Numbered from the stretch's first letter, positions 17,248 through 26,425 are shown. The stretch: DNA of 42,055 bases from Clostridia bacterium (GCA_017469465.1 JAFUGH010000050.1:1-42055); one strand, 5' to 3'. Translations and numbers: made by a program. The notes: generated by a model from the sequence alone, not told the origin.

Positions 17248-17706
17248 ATGGAGAAAAATAAAGGAATTTCTATGATTGAATTAGTAATTGTAATCATTAT
17301 CATGATTTTGATTGCTAGTTTTGCAATTTTTAGTGGTATTAACTCAATTCAAAAAGCAGAAGCAACTGAACTTTACGCAGAAATGTCCAATCTAATGAAA
17401 GCAGTAAATGGAGTTATGGTGCAAAGAGAATTAGAAAGAGGCGGAAGTGATTGGATAGTAAAAAACGGATATTGTGAATCAGGAGATAATGGTACTAATG
17501 GTTGGTTCACAGTGTATGGTGTGGGAGATTCTCATTATGAGGAAAGCAATCTTAGAAAAAAATTAGATATGGATACAATTAAAAGAAACTATATGGTAAA
17601 TTATGATACTGGTGAGGTTGTTCTTAGTACACCGATAGAAATTTTTGGAAACTCTATAAGAACATATGATTCACTAAGAGCACTAGTTGAATCAGATAAA
17701 ATATAA
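17248..17706 (+). CDS. Type IV pilin-like protein (prepilin signal)
   Basis: A 152-aa exported protein with a class III (prepilin) signal: short basic leader MEKNKG, cleavage expected between Gly6 and Ile7, Glu11 at position +5 of the mature chain, and a 20-residue hydrophobic helix (ISMIELVIVIIIMILIASF). The rest is a small globular domain with a Cys at about 71 and repeated Gly/Asp. I see no match to a named pilin. GAGGAG lies 10 nt before the ATG at 17248. No pilus ATPase, GspF-type platform or prepilin peptidase is adjacent, so its machinery must be encoded elsewhere. Confidence 0.75.
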   Translation: MEKNKGISMIELVIVIIIMILIASFAIFSGINSIQKAEATELYAEMSNLMKAVNGVMVQRELERGGSDWIVKNGYCESGDNGTNGWFTVYGVGDSHYEESNLRKKLDMDTIKRNYMVNYDTGEVVLSTPIEIFGNSIRTYDSLRALVESDKI

Positions 17707-17718
17707 GGGGGTCATACC

Positions 17719-18207
17719 ATGAAAAATGAAGGTATAACTATTTTACAAATTGTCATTACGATTGTTATCATGATAATTTTAGCCACAATTGCTGTATTTT
17801 ACGCACAAGGTGTTCCGTCTGAAGCGAGAATAGCCACGATTTATAACGAAGTAAAAGAGATAAAAAGTTCAATAGTAGAGGCACGTATGTTAAATAAGAT
17901 GAAAGTAAAAGGAGATACATTAGACTTTTATGGAGAGGTAACTGTACCTAAAGTTGATGCAGATGCTTATGAAACAGTTTTAGGCGATAATCGAACAGGT
18001 GAGTATTATTATTTAGACTTTACATCTTCAAGAAAGTTAGAAAATACATTAGAGTTAGAAAATGTTAATCATGATTATTTGCTAGATTTTAATACTTTGA
18101 ATATATATTTGATTAAGGGAATTGAAATAAAATCAGGAGATACAATTAGTGTAAAATATGATGCAAATGAGATAGAAGAATATTATTATCACACATTTAA
18201 AAAATAA
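17719..18207 (+). CDS. Second type IV pilin-like protein, lacking Glu5
   Basis: A 162-aa protein 12 nt after the previous gene, with a strong GGGGG-type site before its ATG. It has the same layout: short leader MKNEG, predicted cut before Ile6, a hydrophobic helix (about 6-28) and a small acidic beta-rich domain ending in YYYHTFKK. At mature position +5, where pilins carry Glu, it has Gln10, a change seen in some minor pseudopilins that sit at the tip. The two genes look like an ancient duplication or a major/minor pair. No homologue with a known role is recognised. Confidence 0.7.
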   Translation: MKNEGITILQIVITIVIMIILATIAVFYAQGVPSEARIATIYNEVKEIKSSIVEARMLNKMKVKGDTLDFYGEVTVPKVDADAYETVLGDNRTGEYYYLDFTSSRKLENTLELENVNHDYLLDFNTLNIYLIKGIEIKSGDTISVKYDANEIEEYYYHTFKK

Positions 18208-18214
18208 ATTTTTT

Positions 18215-18258
18215 TGGTCGTCTAGTGATTGAAAATCAACAATCCGTAAGGGCGACCA
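18215..18258 (+). terminator. Branched hairpin / terminator after the pilin-like pair
   Basis: TGGTCGTCT (18215-18223) pairs with GGGCGACCA (18250-18258), with an inner hairpin TGATT-GAA-AATCA. T-rich sequence lies on both sides. A terminator is the simplest reading; the internal hairpin is unusual for one. Confidence 0.5.
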
Positions 18259-18525
18259 TTTATTTTTAAAATATATTTTTTAAAAAAAGTGTAAATTTAA
18301 AAAACATAGCAATATCTCTGATATTCTCTTAAAATCTTTTAAAATTACACAAATAGTAATAAAAAAGCGAGTAAAACTTTAAAAAAGTAAGAAAATGGCA
18401 TGTAAATTAAATGTATTTTTTACAAACAAAACTAAAAAAGGCAAAAAAAGGCAAAGAATTGTTGCACCAAAGTTGAGCTTATAGTAAAATATGGTTGTTC
18501 GAAATTGAAAAAAGGAGTTGGAATT
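18259..18525. other. AT-rich gap before the M23 peptidase gene
   Basis: Very AT-rich DNA with many A- and T-tracts. I see no ORF with a ribosome binding site and no RNA gene. The one notable site is a WalR-box-like direct repeat at 18401-18417. The TTG start and its AAAGGAG site lie at the right end. Confidence 0.5.
18401..18417 (+). promoter_or_regulatory. WalR-box-like direct repeat
   Basis: TGTAAA, five bases, TGTATT. The B. subtilis WalR consensus is two TGT(A/T)A(A/T/C) hexamers five bases apart; only the fifth base of the second hexamer differs. It lies 109 nt before an M23 peptidase gene and upstream of walR itself, as expected for a cell-wall hydrolase of the WalR regulon. Confidence 0.45.
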
Positions 18526-19572
18526 TTGCTGAATATATCAGGAAAGACGAAGCTTATTTTTAGTACATTAATTAAGTTAATATTGGCAATTGTTATTTCG
18601 TGTGTAGTGATGTTCTCTATGCTTTTTGTATTGTACAAACCTACATATGAAGTAAAATTTGAGGGCGAGGTACTAGGCTATATTTCAGATAAAGCTGATG
18701 TTCAAAAACAGATTAGTAACTTCTTACAAAACGGGGATAAAGATAATGTTGGTTATGTTATATTAAAGGAAGAACCAACATATGAATTTAGTTTTGTAAA
18801 GAAAGATACTTGTGTCAGTGATGATGAAATTGTTGCAAAAGTAATAGATGCGTGTGATGTTTACTATAGAGTTTATGGAGTAAACGTAGATGATGAAGAA
18901 AAATTCGTCGTAGACACAGTAAAAGAAGCACAAGAGATAGTAGATAAGATTAATGAGGAGCAAAAAGATTACCAAAAGAAATCAACCATTGAAATTTCAG
19001 AAAAATTTGTTCAAGAATATACATTACCAGATGACATTGAAGTTGCTGTAAACGATATTAATAAAACTTTAAAAGATAGTAATGATGAGTATGTTAAATC
19101 ACAAGTTAAGACAGTATCAACTTCATATGCAGCGTATACAAGTTCATCTTATACAGTACCAGAGAGTGTTTTACTAGCAATGCAATCTGAAAATGGAAGT
19201 TTAAATTTTTCTCATCCACTAAATTCTGCTGGAATTATTACATCAAGATATGGCTTAAGATCACGTAATAATCATAAAGGAATTGATATAGGAGCACCAA
19301 CAGGTACACCAATCTATGCTGCTGAAGATGGTATTGTTACTTATTCAGGTTGGTATTATGGATATGGATATTTAATTAAGATACAACATATTAATGGATA
19401 TGAAACATATTATGGACATTGTAGTAAATTAGCTTGTAATGCTGGAGATAGTGTTACAAAAGGAACTTTAATTGGTTATGTAGGAAGCACAGGAAATTCT
19501 ACTGGACCACACTTACATTTTGAAGTAAGAATGAATGGTAATGCATATAACCCAGAACAATTTATTAACTAA
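18526..19572 (+). CDS. Membrane-anchored M23 peptidase
   Basis: A peptidoglycan endopeptidase of the lysostaphin/LytM (M23) type, 348 aa. It has an N-terminal membrane segment (about 11-37), a mixed extracytoplasmic region with helical stretches (40-220) and a C-terminal zinc domain (about 230-348) with HKGID (His, Asp) and HLHFE (HxH), so the metal site is complete. The start is a TTG at 18526, because AAAGGAG ends 8 nt before it; the longer TTG at 18505 lies upstream of that site. It has its own terminator, with walR downstream. A WalR-like box upstream suggests control by the neighbouring two-component system. Confidence 0.88.
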   Translation: MLNISGKTKLIFSTLIKLILAIVISCVVMFSMLFVLYKPTYEVKFEGEVLGYISDKADVQKQISNFLQNGDKDNVGYVILKEEPTYEFSFVKKDTCVSDDEIVAKVIDACDVYYRVYGVNVDDEEKFVVDTVKEAQEIVDKINEEQKDYQKKSTIEISEKFVQEYTLPDDIEVAVNDINKTLKDSNDEYVKSQVKTVSTSYAAYTSSSYTVPESVLLAMQSENGSLNFSHPLNSAGIITSRYGLRSRNNHKGIDIGAPTGTPIYAAEDGIVTYSGWYYGYGYLIKIQHINGYETYYGHCSKLACNAGDSVTKGTLIGYVGSTGNSTGPHLHFEVRMNGNAYNPEQFIN

Positions 19573-19588
19573 TAATGTAAGAAAGAAA

Positions 19589-19621
19589 ATGCACAATTTA
19601 TTTTAATTGTGCATCTTTTTT
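19589..19621 (+). terminator. Intrinsic terminator after the M23 gene
   Basis: ATGCACAATT (19589-19598), loop TATTTT, AATTGTGCAT (19605-19614), then a T-run. Confidence 0.9.
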
Positions 19622-19668
19622 TGCTCAAAAATATTTTAAAAATTTATCAATAAATCAAATATTTTACA

Positions 19669-19697
19669 TTGACAATCAAAGCAGAATAATAGATAAT
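19669..19697 (+). promoter_or_regulatory. SigA-type promoter for walR
   Basis: TTGACA (19669-19674), a 17-nt spacer and GATAAT (19692-19697). The leader to walR is about 90 nt and contains no obvious riboswitch. Confidence 0.6.
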
Positions 19698-19791
19698 AAA
19701 GGTAGCGAAAATAGTGTACCCGTATGCTTTAGTTGCTTGAGCTTTTATAAAATTGCGGATAATGTATGCCTAGCAAAGAAAGGTGAATGTG

Positions 19792-20496
19792 ATGAGTAAA
19801 AAAATATTAATAGTTGATGATGAAAAAGCGATTGTTGATATATTAAATCATAATTTAAAAAGAGAAGGCTATGAAACGATACAAGCTTATGATGGAGAAG
19901 AAGCTGTTGCAAAAGTAAAAGAAGAAAAACCAGATTTAATACTTTTAGATGTAATGCTTCCTAAAATGGATGGCTTTACAGTATGCAAAACAATTAGACA
20001 AACAAGCAATATTCCTATCATAATGGTAACAGCAAAAGAAGATGTGGTAGATAAAGTAATAGGCTTAGAATTAGGAGCAGATGATTATATCACGAAGCCA
20101 TTTAGTGTCAGAGAAGTAATGGCAAGAGTGAAAGCAAACCTAAGAAAATGGGATGAAATAGAAACAAGTTTAAAAAATTCAGATGGAGATCAACAACTTT
20201 TAAGCTTTGGACCATTAACACTTGACACATACAAATATGAAGCGAAAGTTAGTGGAAAAAGTGTTGAACTTACTCTTAGAGAGTTTGAATTACTAAAATT
20301 TTTAGCAACACAACAAGGACAAGTTTTTTCTAGAGAAGAACTTTTAGAAAAGGTTTGGGGTTATGAATATTTTGGTGATGTTCGAACCGTGGATGTTACC
20401 ATTAGAAGAATCAGAGAAAAAATAGAAGAAAATCCAAGTGTTCCAGAATTTTTGGCAACGAAAAGAGGAATAGGATACTATTTCAATGCAAATTAA
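19792..20496 (+). CDS. walR: WalR-type OmpR-family response regulator
   Basis: A 234-aa regulator with a receiver (1-120: acidic D9-D10, phospho-acceptor D53 in LLDVMLPKMDG, K102 in TKPF) and an OmpR-type winged helix (about 135-232, ending in RTVDVTIRRIREKIEENP and RGIGYYFN). The sequence is very close in style to WalR/YycF, the essential regulator of cell-wall hydrolases in Firmicutes. The ATG at 19792 has AAAGGTG 7 nt upstream; the GTG at 19783 is less likely. walK follows after a 137-nt gap with a long hairpin. No walH/walI homologue is nearby, and walJ sits 14 kb away. Confidence 0.88.
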   Translation: MSKKILIVDDEKAIVDILNHNLKREGYETIQAYDGEEAVAKVKEEKPDLILLDVMLPKMDGFTVCKTIRQTSNIPIIMVTAKEDVVDKVIGLELGADDYITKPFSVREVMARVKANLRKWDEIETSLKNSDGDQQLLSFGPLTLDTYKYEAKVSGKSVELTLREFELLKFLATQQGQVFSREELLEKVWGYEYFGDVRTVDVTIRRIREKIEENPSVPEFLATKRGIGYYFNAN

Positions 20497-20540
20497 AGAG
20501 AATAGTACGGTATGAAATCAATGTGATAAAAATAGAATGT

Positions 20541-20610
20541 AGGGGTGATTGAGCATTTACTCGAAAACATGTTGTAACTGCTGTTTTGAGTGTTTGTGAT
20601 AATCGCTCCT
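20541..20610 (+). other. Long imperfect hairpin between walR and walK
   Basis: AGGGGTGATT (20541-20550) pairs with AATCGCTCCT (20601-20610) using two G-U pairs; inside, CTCGAAAAC pairs with GTTTTGAG with one bulge, leaving a loop of about 14 nt. There is no T-run, so it is not a normal terminator. It ends 11 nt before the walK ribosome site and might set the walR:walK ratio or protect an mRNA end. Confidence 0.45.
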
Positions 20611-20633
20611 ATAATAGTTTTAGGAGATTATTT

Positions 20634-22538
20634 ATGTTTTGGAAAAGCTTACAATTAAAATTATTATTAGTTTTTTTTATTTTAATATCAACAACTACAA
20701 TAGGAATTGGGGTTTATTCGATTAATAAGATAGAAGAGATTTATTATAATGGATTTATAGAGGAAATGCTCAATACGATTTCTAGTTTTGGATTAAATAT
20801 TGAAAATATAAAACGTGAGGATATGATCAATATAAATGCATCGGCTGAAAAAGTAGTAGATCCGCTGAATAACACAAATACTATTGTGATTAATCAGGAA
20901 GCGATACAAAAAGAAGAAGAAGAAAAAAAGATGCAAGAAACATTAAAAAGAATATATGACAATTTTAATATTTATTTTTCTTTAAATAACATTAGTCGTA
21001 GAGGGCTTCTTTTGGATAGTAACTATAAAGATCTTTTGACAGAGAAAAAGTTGGAATTAAGTAGTATTGCACAAAAATGTATTGAATTAGCACAGTCAGA
21101 CAACCAACATTATTACAGTATGAAAGATTTGGATTCAAATGCATACGTATTTGCTTACAGTATTAATTATGAATTGGATGGAGAAAAAATAGAATTCATT
21201 ATTTTTGTTGCACAAGATATGACGTATATTAGTAGGCAGTTAAATAATGTAAAAAATGCTTATCTTATTGCCATTATTTTAATGATTTTGGTTACAATAT
21301 TGATTGTTTATATAACAGCTAGAAGCATAACAAAGCCAATTGCAATTTTGACAAGTAAGGCTGAGTCTATTGCAAATGGTTCTATTGAACATATAGCACT
21401 TTCACAAAAGAGTCATGCCGGATATGAAATATCAAAATTGATTGATACATTTAATGTGATGATCAATCAAACAAAAGATAATATGAATGAAATTTCAAGT
21501 GAAAAAAATAAACTTGAAACAATTTTGCTTCATTTAGCTGATGGTGTACTTGCATTCAATTTAAAAGGAAATTTAATTCATGTTAACTTAGCTGCAAAAA
21601 AAATGTTAACGTTAACACCAGAGGAAAAAACTTTTGAAGCTATTTTCTCAAGATTAAATATTGACATTAATTTGGAAAAGATAATTTATTTGGAAGATTG
21701 GACTTCTTCAGAACAAATGGTGAAAATTGATGATAAGTTTTTTAATATTTTCTTTGCACCATTTAGAGACGAACAAAATAGAGCGAGTGGTGTAGTTGCT
21801 GTTATTCAGGATATGACAGAACAAGCAAAACTAGATGATATGAGAAAAGAATTTGTAGCCAATGTTTCTCATGAATTAAAAACGCCACTTACATCTATAA
21901 AAACATATTCGGAAACAATGCTAGAGCAAGATTTGGATGAAGAAAGTCGCCAAAAATTCATGAATGTTATTTTGACAGAGGCAAATAGAATGAGTAGATT
22001 AGTTAGTGACTTGCTTCAACTAACGAAATTTGATTATAAAAAAGTAGCTTGGAATAAAATTGATTTTGATATTACAGAGCTTACAAAACAAATTTGTGAA
22101 AAACATAAAATTCAAGCTGATAAAAAGAATCAAGTTTTAGAATGTTATATTACTTCTAATGTTCCTGAAGTGTATGGCGATAGAGATGGTATAGAAAGAG
22201 TAATCACAAACATTGTTACAAACAGTATCAAGTATACACCTGAAGGCGGTAACATTAAAGTTTATGTTGGAGCAGTGTATGATGATGCCTATATTAAAAT
22301 AATTGACAATGGTATAGGTATTCCTAAAGAAGATTTGCCGAGAGTTTTTGAAAGATTTTATCGAGTAGATAAAGCACGTTCTCGTGAGATGGGTGGAACG
22401 GGACTTGGACTTCCAATTGCAAAAGAAATCATAGAAGCAAATGGAGGTAGCATAGACATGAAGAGTGATATTGGAAAAGGAACAGAAGTTATCATAAAAG
22501 TACCAATAAATAAAGAAGGAAAAGAGGAAGAAGAATGA
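20634..22538 (+). CDS. walK: WalK-type sensor histidine kinase
   Basis: A 634-aa membrane kinase. Two membrane helices (about 8-28 and 208-231) bracket an extracellular sensor of roughly 180 aa; then HAMP (about 230-285), PAS (about 300-395), HisKA with the phospho-acceptor H413 in [11 protein letters not shown], and HATPase with [20 protein letters not shown] and GGTGLGL. This is the WalK/YycG order, and the PAS domain separates it from PhoR-like kinases only weakly, so PhoR remains an alternative. The ATG at 20634 follows AGGAG. Its TGA overlaps the metK ATG by four bases, so kinase and SAM synthase are translationally coupled. Confidence 0.85.
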   Translation: MFWKSLQLKLLLVFFILISTTTIGIGVYSINKIEEIYYNGFIEEMLNTISSFGLNIENIKREDMININASAEKVVDPLNNTNTIVINQEAIQKEEEEKKMQETLKRIYDNFNIYFSLNNISRRGLLLDSNYKDLLTEKKLELSSIAQKCIELAQSDNQHYYSMKDLDSNAYVFAYSINYELDGEKIEFIIFVAQDMTYISRQLNNVKNAYLIAIILMILVTILIVYITARSITKPIAILTSKAESIANGSIEHIALSQKSHAGYEISKLIDTFNVMINQTKDNMNEISSEKNKLETILLHLADGVLAFNLKGNLIHVNLAAKKMLTLTPEEKTFEAIFSRLNIDINLEKIIYLEDWTSSEQMVKIDDKFFNIFFAPFRDEQNRASGVVAVIQDMTEQAKLDDMRKEFVANVSHELKTPLTSIKTYSETMLEQDLDEESRQKFMNVILTEANRMSRLVSDLLQLTKFDYKKVAWNKIDFDITELTKQICEKHKIQADKKNQVLECYITSNVPEVYGDRDGIERVITNIVTNSIKYTPEGGNIKVYVGAVYDDAYIKIIDNGIGIPKEDLPRVFERFYRVDKARSREMGGTGLGLPIAKEIIEANGGSIDMKSDIGKGTEVIIKVPINKEGKEEEE

Positions 22539-23647
22539 AAAAATATTATTTTACATCTGAAAGCGTAACAGAAGGACATCCTGATAAACTGTGTGATTAT
22601 ATTTCAGATTGTATATTAGATGAGTGCTTGGAACAAGATGAAAATTCAAGAGTTGCTGTTGAAACATTTGCCTCTACAAATCTGATTACGGTGGCAGGAC
22701 AAATAACTTCAAATGCGAAAATCGATATTGAATCAATTGTTAGAAATGCAATAAAGGAAATTGGATATGATAATGAAGAGAGTGATATTGATTATAGAAC
22801 TTGCAAAGTAATAATAAATATTGATAAGCAGAGTAGCGATATAGCAATGGGTGTAGATATTGGTGGTGCAGGAGATCAAGGAATTATGTTTGGCTATGCA
22901 ACAAATGAAACACCTAATTATATGCCATATGCAATTGATTTGGCCCATAAACTTGCTAAGAGATTAACTGAAGTTAGAAAGAAAGGAGAAATACCATTTT
23001 TACGACCAGATGGAAAAACACAAGTTACAATGGAATACGAAAATGGAAAACCAAAGAGAATAGAAACAATACTGATATCTGCACAGCATACACCAAACGT
23101 CTCTATGGAAGAGATTAAAAGTCAAATAATAGAAAAAGTAATTCATTCAGTAGTTCCACAAGAAATGATGGATTCTAATACAAAGATATATGTAAATCCA
23201 ACAGGTAGATTTGTGATTGGTGGACCACTAGGAGACACTGGATTAACAGGTAGAAAAATAATTGTTGATACGTATGGCGGTTATGCACGCCATGGGGGTG
23301 GAGCATTTTCAGGAAAAGATGCGAGCAAGGTAGACCGTAGTGCAGCATATATGCTACGTCATATTGCTAAAAATATTGTTGCTAACGGATATGCTGAAAA
23401 ATGTGAAATACAGTTATCCTATGCCATTGGAATGAGTAAACCGTTATCAATATTTATAGATACTTATGGAACAGGAATAAAATCAGATGAGGAATTAAGT
23501 GAGTTAATTGAAAGAAGATTTGATTTAACGCCTAATGGAATTATTCAGTATTTAGATTTGAAAAAGCCAATTTATAAAAAAACAACCAATTATGGACATT
23601 TTGGAAAAGAAAATTTACCTTGGGAAAAAATTATTGAATTATCATAA
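22535..23647 (+). CDS. metK: S-adenosylmethionine synthase
   Basis: MetK makes SAM from methionine and ATP; it works as a tetramer in the cytoplasm. At 370 aa it is slightly shorter than the usual 380-400 but keeps the family blocks: [11 protein letters not shown] at the N-terminus, [12 protein letters not shown] (ATP-binding), [20 protein letters not shown], and [19 protein letters not shown]. The end [12 protein letters not shown] is typical. It starts inside the last codons of walK (ATGA overlap) with GAGGAAG upstream. No SAM riboswitch can precede it because it lies inside the walK operon, unlike many Firmicute metK genes with their own leaders. Confidence 0.96.
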   Translation: MKKYYFTSESVTEGHPDKLCDYISDCILDECLEQDENSRVAVETFASTNLITVAGQITSNAKIDIESIVRNAIKEIGYDNEESDIDYRTCKVIINIDKQSSDIAMGVDIGGAGDQGIMFGYATNETPNYMPYAIDLAHKLAKRLTEVRKKGEIPFLRPDGKTQVTMEYENGKPKRIETILISAQHTPNVSMEEIKSQIIEKVIHSVVPQEMMDSNTKIYVNPTGRFVIGGPLGDTGLTGRKIIVDTYGGYARHGGGAFSGKDASKVDRSAAYMLRHIAKNIVANGYAEKCEIQLSYAIGMSKPLSIFIDTYGTGIKSDEELSELIERRFDLTPNGIIQYLDLKKPIYKKTTNYGHFGKENLPWEKIIELS

Positions 23648-23677
23648 AAGTATGGTTTATCCTCAGTAAAATTATGG

Positions 23678-23706
23678 TTGCAAATATCAATAAAGAGCTG
23701 TATAAT
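23678..23706 (+). promoter_or_regulatory. SigA-type promoter for the lepB operon
   Basis: TTGCAA (23678-23683), a 17-nt spacer and a perfect TATAAT (23701-23706), 24 nt before the lepB ATG. Confidence 0.6.
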
Positions 23707-23730
23707 TAAGCAGTGGAGGTGTTTTTTTTT

Positions 23731-24375
23731 ATGGAGAATAAAGAAATACAAAAAAGTGTAGGAAAGTCTATACCAAGAGAAATAGCAGAATGGGTTTTGT
23801 GCATTTTAGCAGCCTTCGTAGTAGCAATCATTATCAAGTATTTTATCTTTACTCCAACTTTAGTTCAGCAACGTTCAATGACACCAACCATTTTAGATGG
23901 AGAACGAGTTTTAATAAATAGAATCGTTAGAACTTTTCAATTGCCGATAAATAGAGGCGATATCATTACTTTTGAAAAGCCAGATGCAACAGAAGAAAGT
24001 GGTGTAGCATATTATAACAAAAACACAGGAGTAGTCTCTTTTGTGCTTCATGACTTACTAGAAATCACAAAAGTAAGCTACATTAAGAGAGTAATTGGAC
24101 TAGGTGGAGATCATATTGAAATTTCTGCTGATGGTGAAGTATATATTAATGGTGAAATACTAAATGAGCCATATTTGATAGAGGGGTTAGCAACACCAAT
24201 TACAGGAGAGTTTTATAACATAGATGTACCAGAAGGTTATATTTTTGTTATGGGAGATAATAGAACTGGTTCTAGTGATAGTAGAGAATTTGGTTGTATT
24301 CCTTTAGAGAAAGTTGAAGGTCGTGTAACATATAGAATTTGGCCACTTTCTAAATTTGGAAAAATTGATAAATAG
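23731..24375 (+). CDS. lepB: Signal peptidase I
   Basis: Type I signal peptidase that removes signal peptides outside the membrane, 214 aa. One N-terminal membrane helix (about 20-41) leads to the catalytic Ser49 in QQRSMTPT; the general base is Lys119 in YIKRVIGL; MGDNR and SSDSREFG follow. The Ser-Lys spacing (70) is larger than in short Gram-positive enzymes because of an extra loop (about 86-114). The start at 23731 uses GGAGGTG with a T-rich spacer; the ATG at 23713 would place the site inside the gene. It probably begins an operon with holB and ricT. Confidence 0.93.
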   Translation: MENKEIQKSVGKSIPREIAEWVLCILAAFVVAIIIKYFIFTPTLVQQRSMTPTILDGERVLINRIVRTFQLPINRGDIITFEKPDATEESGVAYYNKNTGVVSFVLHDLLEITKVSYIKRVIGLGGDHIEISADGEVYINGEILNEPYLIEGLATPITGEFYNIDVPEGYIFVMGDNRTGSSDSREFGCIPLEKVEGRVTYRIWPLSKFGKIDK

Positions 24376-24397
24376 GGAACACTGCTTAGGAGGAATC

Positions 24398-25216
24398 ATG
24401 GAAAATATAATTGGTCATGAAAAAGTGAAAATTATATTGAAAAAAATAATAGATGAGAATAAAGTTGGACATGCATATATGTTTGTAGGAAAAGAAGGAA
24501 TAGGGAAAAAACTTGTAGCAATAGCATTTGCAAAGCAAATAATGAACCTAGATGGCAGTACGTTTAACGAGTCTGATTTTAAAATTATTTTACCAGAAAA
24601 TGATTTGATTAAAGTTGAACAAATTCGAAAAATAATAAATGAAGTTTATTTGAAACCAGTTTATTCAAAACACAAAGTGATTGTCATAGATGATGCAGAT
24701 AAGATGAATGCAAATGCACAAAATGCTCTTTTAAAAGTATTGGAAGAACCACCGATGTATGCAACACTTATATTAGTAGTTTCTAATAAAGAGAAAATAA
24801 TTAAAACTATTTTATCAAGAGTAACTGAAATTACATTTGATAATTTAACAAATCAAGAATTAGAAAAAATTGTTGGAAAAGCAATTGATTTAGATTATGC
24901 ACGTGGAAGTGCAAGTAAAGCACTGTCTTTACTTGAAGGTAATTACTATGAAATGGCAACTCAATTAATTACAGCAATGGATGAAAAAGATTTCTTAAAA
25001 TTAAATAAAAAGATGACGGAGGCAAAACAATCAGATGTTGTCATAGTGAAACTTTTAGAAATGATAAAGATAATGTACCATAAAAATATGAAAGAAGATA
25101 CGTATGCTAAAATTAAGAAAATTGAATTACTAGACGACACTATCAAAAACCTGAATAGAAATGCAAATGCAGATTTGGCATTAGATAAACTTATGATAGA
25201 AATTTGTAGAGTTTAA
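24398..25216 (+). CDS. holB: DNA polymerase III delta' subunit (clamp-loader AAA+ protein)
   Basis: A 272-aa clamp-loader AAA+ protein of the HolB type; together with tau/gamma and delta it opens the beta clamp. It has the P-loop-like GKEGIGKK (31-38), IDDADKMNANAQNALLKVLEEPP and an LSRVTEI sensor region. It is shorter than typical delta' (about 330), and the zinc-finger cysteines between P-loop and Walker B are missing. The ATG at 24398 follows AGGAGG; an upstream in-frame ATG at 24356 would overlap lepB. The following ricT gene is its usual neighbour in Firmicutes, which supports the call. Confidence 0.88.
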   Translation: MENIIGHEKVKIILKKIIDENKVGHAYMFVGKEGIGKKLVAIAFAKQIMNLDGSTFNESDFKIILPENDLIKVEQIRKIINEVYLKPVYSKHKVIVIDDADKMNANAQNALLKVLEEPPMYATLILVVSNKEKIIKTILSRVTEITFDNLTNQELEKIVGKAIDLDYARGSASKALSLLEGNYYEMATQLITAMDEKDFLKLNKKMTEAKQSDVVIVKLLEMIKIMYHKNMKEDTYAKIKKIELLDDTIKNLNRNANADLALDKLMIEICRV

Positions 25217-25230
25217 CCTAGGAGGTAAAG

Positions 25231-26127
25231 ATGCAAGAAATAGTAGGCGTTAGGTTTAAGAAAATAGGCAAGATATATTTTTTTAATCCAGTAGAAATCG
25301 AATTAAAAAAAGGGCAAAATGTTATTGTGGAAACGGCAAGAGGGATTGAACTTGGAGAGGTAGCAATTGAAAATAGAAAAATTGATGAAGATAAAATTAT
25401 AGCACCATTAAAAAATATTATCAGAGTGGCAACAGAGGAAGATGAAAAGAAATTTGAGGATAACGAGAAAAAAGCTCAAGAAGCATACAATATAGCACTT
25501 CAAAAAATTGCTAATCATCATTTAGACATGAAACTTGTGGATGTGGAATATACGTTTGATAATAGTAAATTACTTTTTTATTTTACAGCAGATGGTAGAA
25601 TTGACTTTAGAGAATTAGTAAAAGATTTGGCTGCTATTTATAAGACGAGAATTGAGCTTAGACAAATCGGGGTCAGAGATGAAGTTAAAATGCTTGGAGG
25701 ATATGGAATGTGTGGAAGAGAACTTTGCTGTTGTAAGCATTTAACCGATTTAAATCCTGTTTCAATTAAAATGGCAAAAGAGCAAGGCTTATCATTGAAT
25801 CCTACCAAAATTTCAGGTGTTTGTGGAAGATTGATGTGCTGCTTAAAACATGAACAAGAAGTGTATGAAGAAAAACTTTCAAGATTACCTAATATAGGCG
25901 CTTTGGTAAAAACACCAGAAGGAAATGGAACAGTAGAAGATGTTGAAACCTTGAAAGAAATTGTTAAAGTAAAAATTGAAAAAGAAGGAACAACTCACAA
26001 AAAAGCATTTCACCTAAATGAAATTGAAATACTAAAAAATAAAAAGCGCAAAGAAAAACAAGAAGATGTTGATATGAACGAATTAAGAGCACTTGAGGAA
26101 GGCTTTAAAAGAGGGGAAGATTTTTAA
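25231..26127 (+). CDS. ricT: PSP1-domain protein RicT (YaaT)
   Basis: RicT forms the Y-complex with RicA and RicF, which carries [4Fe-4S] clusters and in B. subtilis aids RNase Y mRNA processing, sporulation and competence. The 298-aa protein has a PSP1 core (about 60-150) with two Cys clusters: C161 and C166-C168 in CGRELCCC, and C198, C203-C204 in CGRLMCC. An RNA-binding-like C-terminal part and a charged tail (270-298) follow. AGGAGG precedes the ATG by 6 nt. Only ricT, not ricA or ricF, is present in the window. Confidence 0.93.
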   Translation: MQEIVGVRFKKIGKIYFFNPVEIELKKGQNVIVETARGIELGEVAIENRKIDEDKIIAPLKNIIRVATEEDEKKFEDNEKKAQEAYNIALQKIANHHLDMKLVDVEYTFDNSKLLFYFTADGRIDFRELVKDLAAIYKTRIELRQIGVRDEVKMLGGYGMCGRELCCCKHLTDLNPVSIKMAKEQGLSLNPTKISGVCGRLMCCLKHEQEVYEEKLSRLPNIGALVKTPEGNGTVEDVETLKEIVKVKIEKEGTTHKKAFHLNEIEILKNKKRKEKQEDVDMNELRALEEGFKRGEDF

Positions 26128-26204
26128 AAAGCTATATTGGATAGCATGTTAAAATGCAAAATTCTTTTTAAGAAAGTAAAATTACTTATAGGGAGGTGAA
26201 AATA

Positions 26205-26375
26205 ATGGCATATAAAATTACAGATGCTTGTATTAAATGTGGAGCATGTGCTGGAAGTTGTCCTGTTGAATGCATTACAGAGGGAGAAGATAGATATGTA
26301 ATCGATCCATCAATGTGTGTAGAATGTGGAACATGTGCTGGAGTTTGTCCTGTATCAGCACCAGAGCAAGAGTAG
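26205..26375 (+). CDS. 2[4Fe-4S] ferredoxin
   Basis: A 56-aa clostridial-type ferredoxin, a soluble low-potential electron carrier typical of anaerobes. Two CxxCxxCxxxCP motifs are intact: Cys 9, 12, 15, 19 and Cys 38, 41, 44, 48. GGGAGGTG lies 6 nt before the ATG. It sits 77 nt after ricT and has its own terminator, so it is the last gene of that unit or monocistronic. Its redox partner cannot be told from the neighbours. Confidence 0.95.
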   Translation: MAYKITDACIKCGACAGSCPVECITEGEDRYVIDPSMCVECGTCAGVCPVSAPEQE

Positions 26376-26398
26376 TAAGACATTTACAAAAATGATAA

Positions 26399-26425
26399 GG
26401 GGATGATTTCTCATCTCCTTTTTTT
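26399..26425 (+). terminator. Terminator after the ferredoxin gene
   Basis: GGGGATGA (26399-26406), loop TTTC, TCATCTCC (26411-26418, one G-U pair), then seven T. Confidence 0.85.

Noticed and set aside
22400..22534. SAM riboswitch for metK
   Set aside because: The upstream sequence is walK coding DNA; no leader exists.
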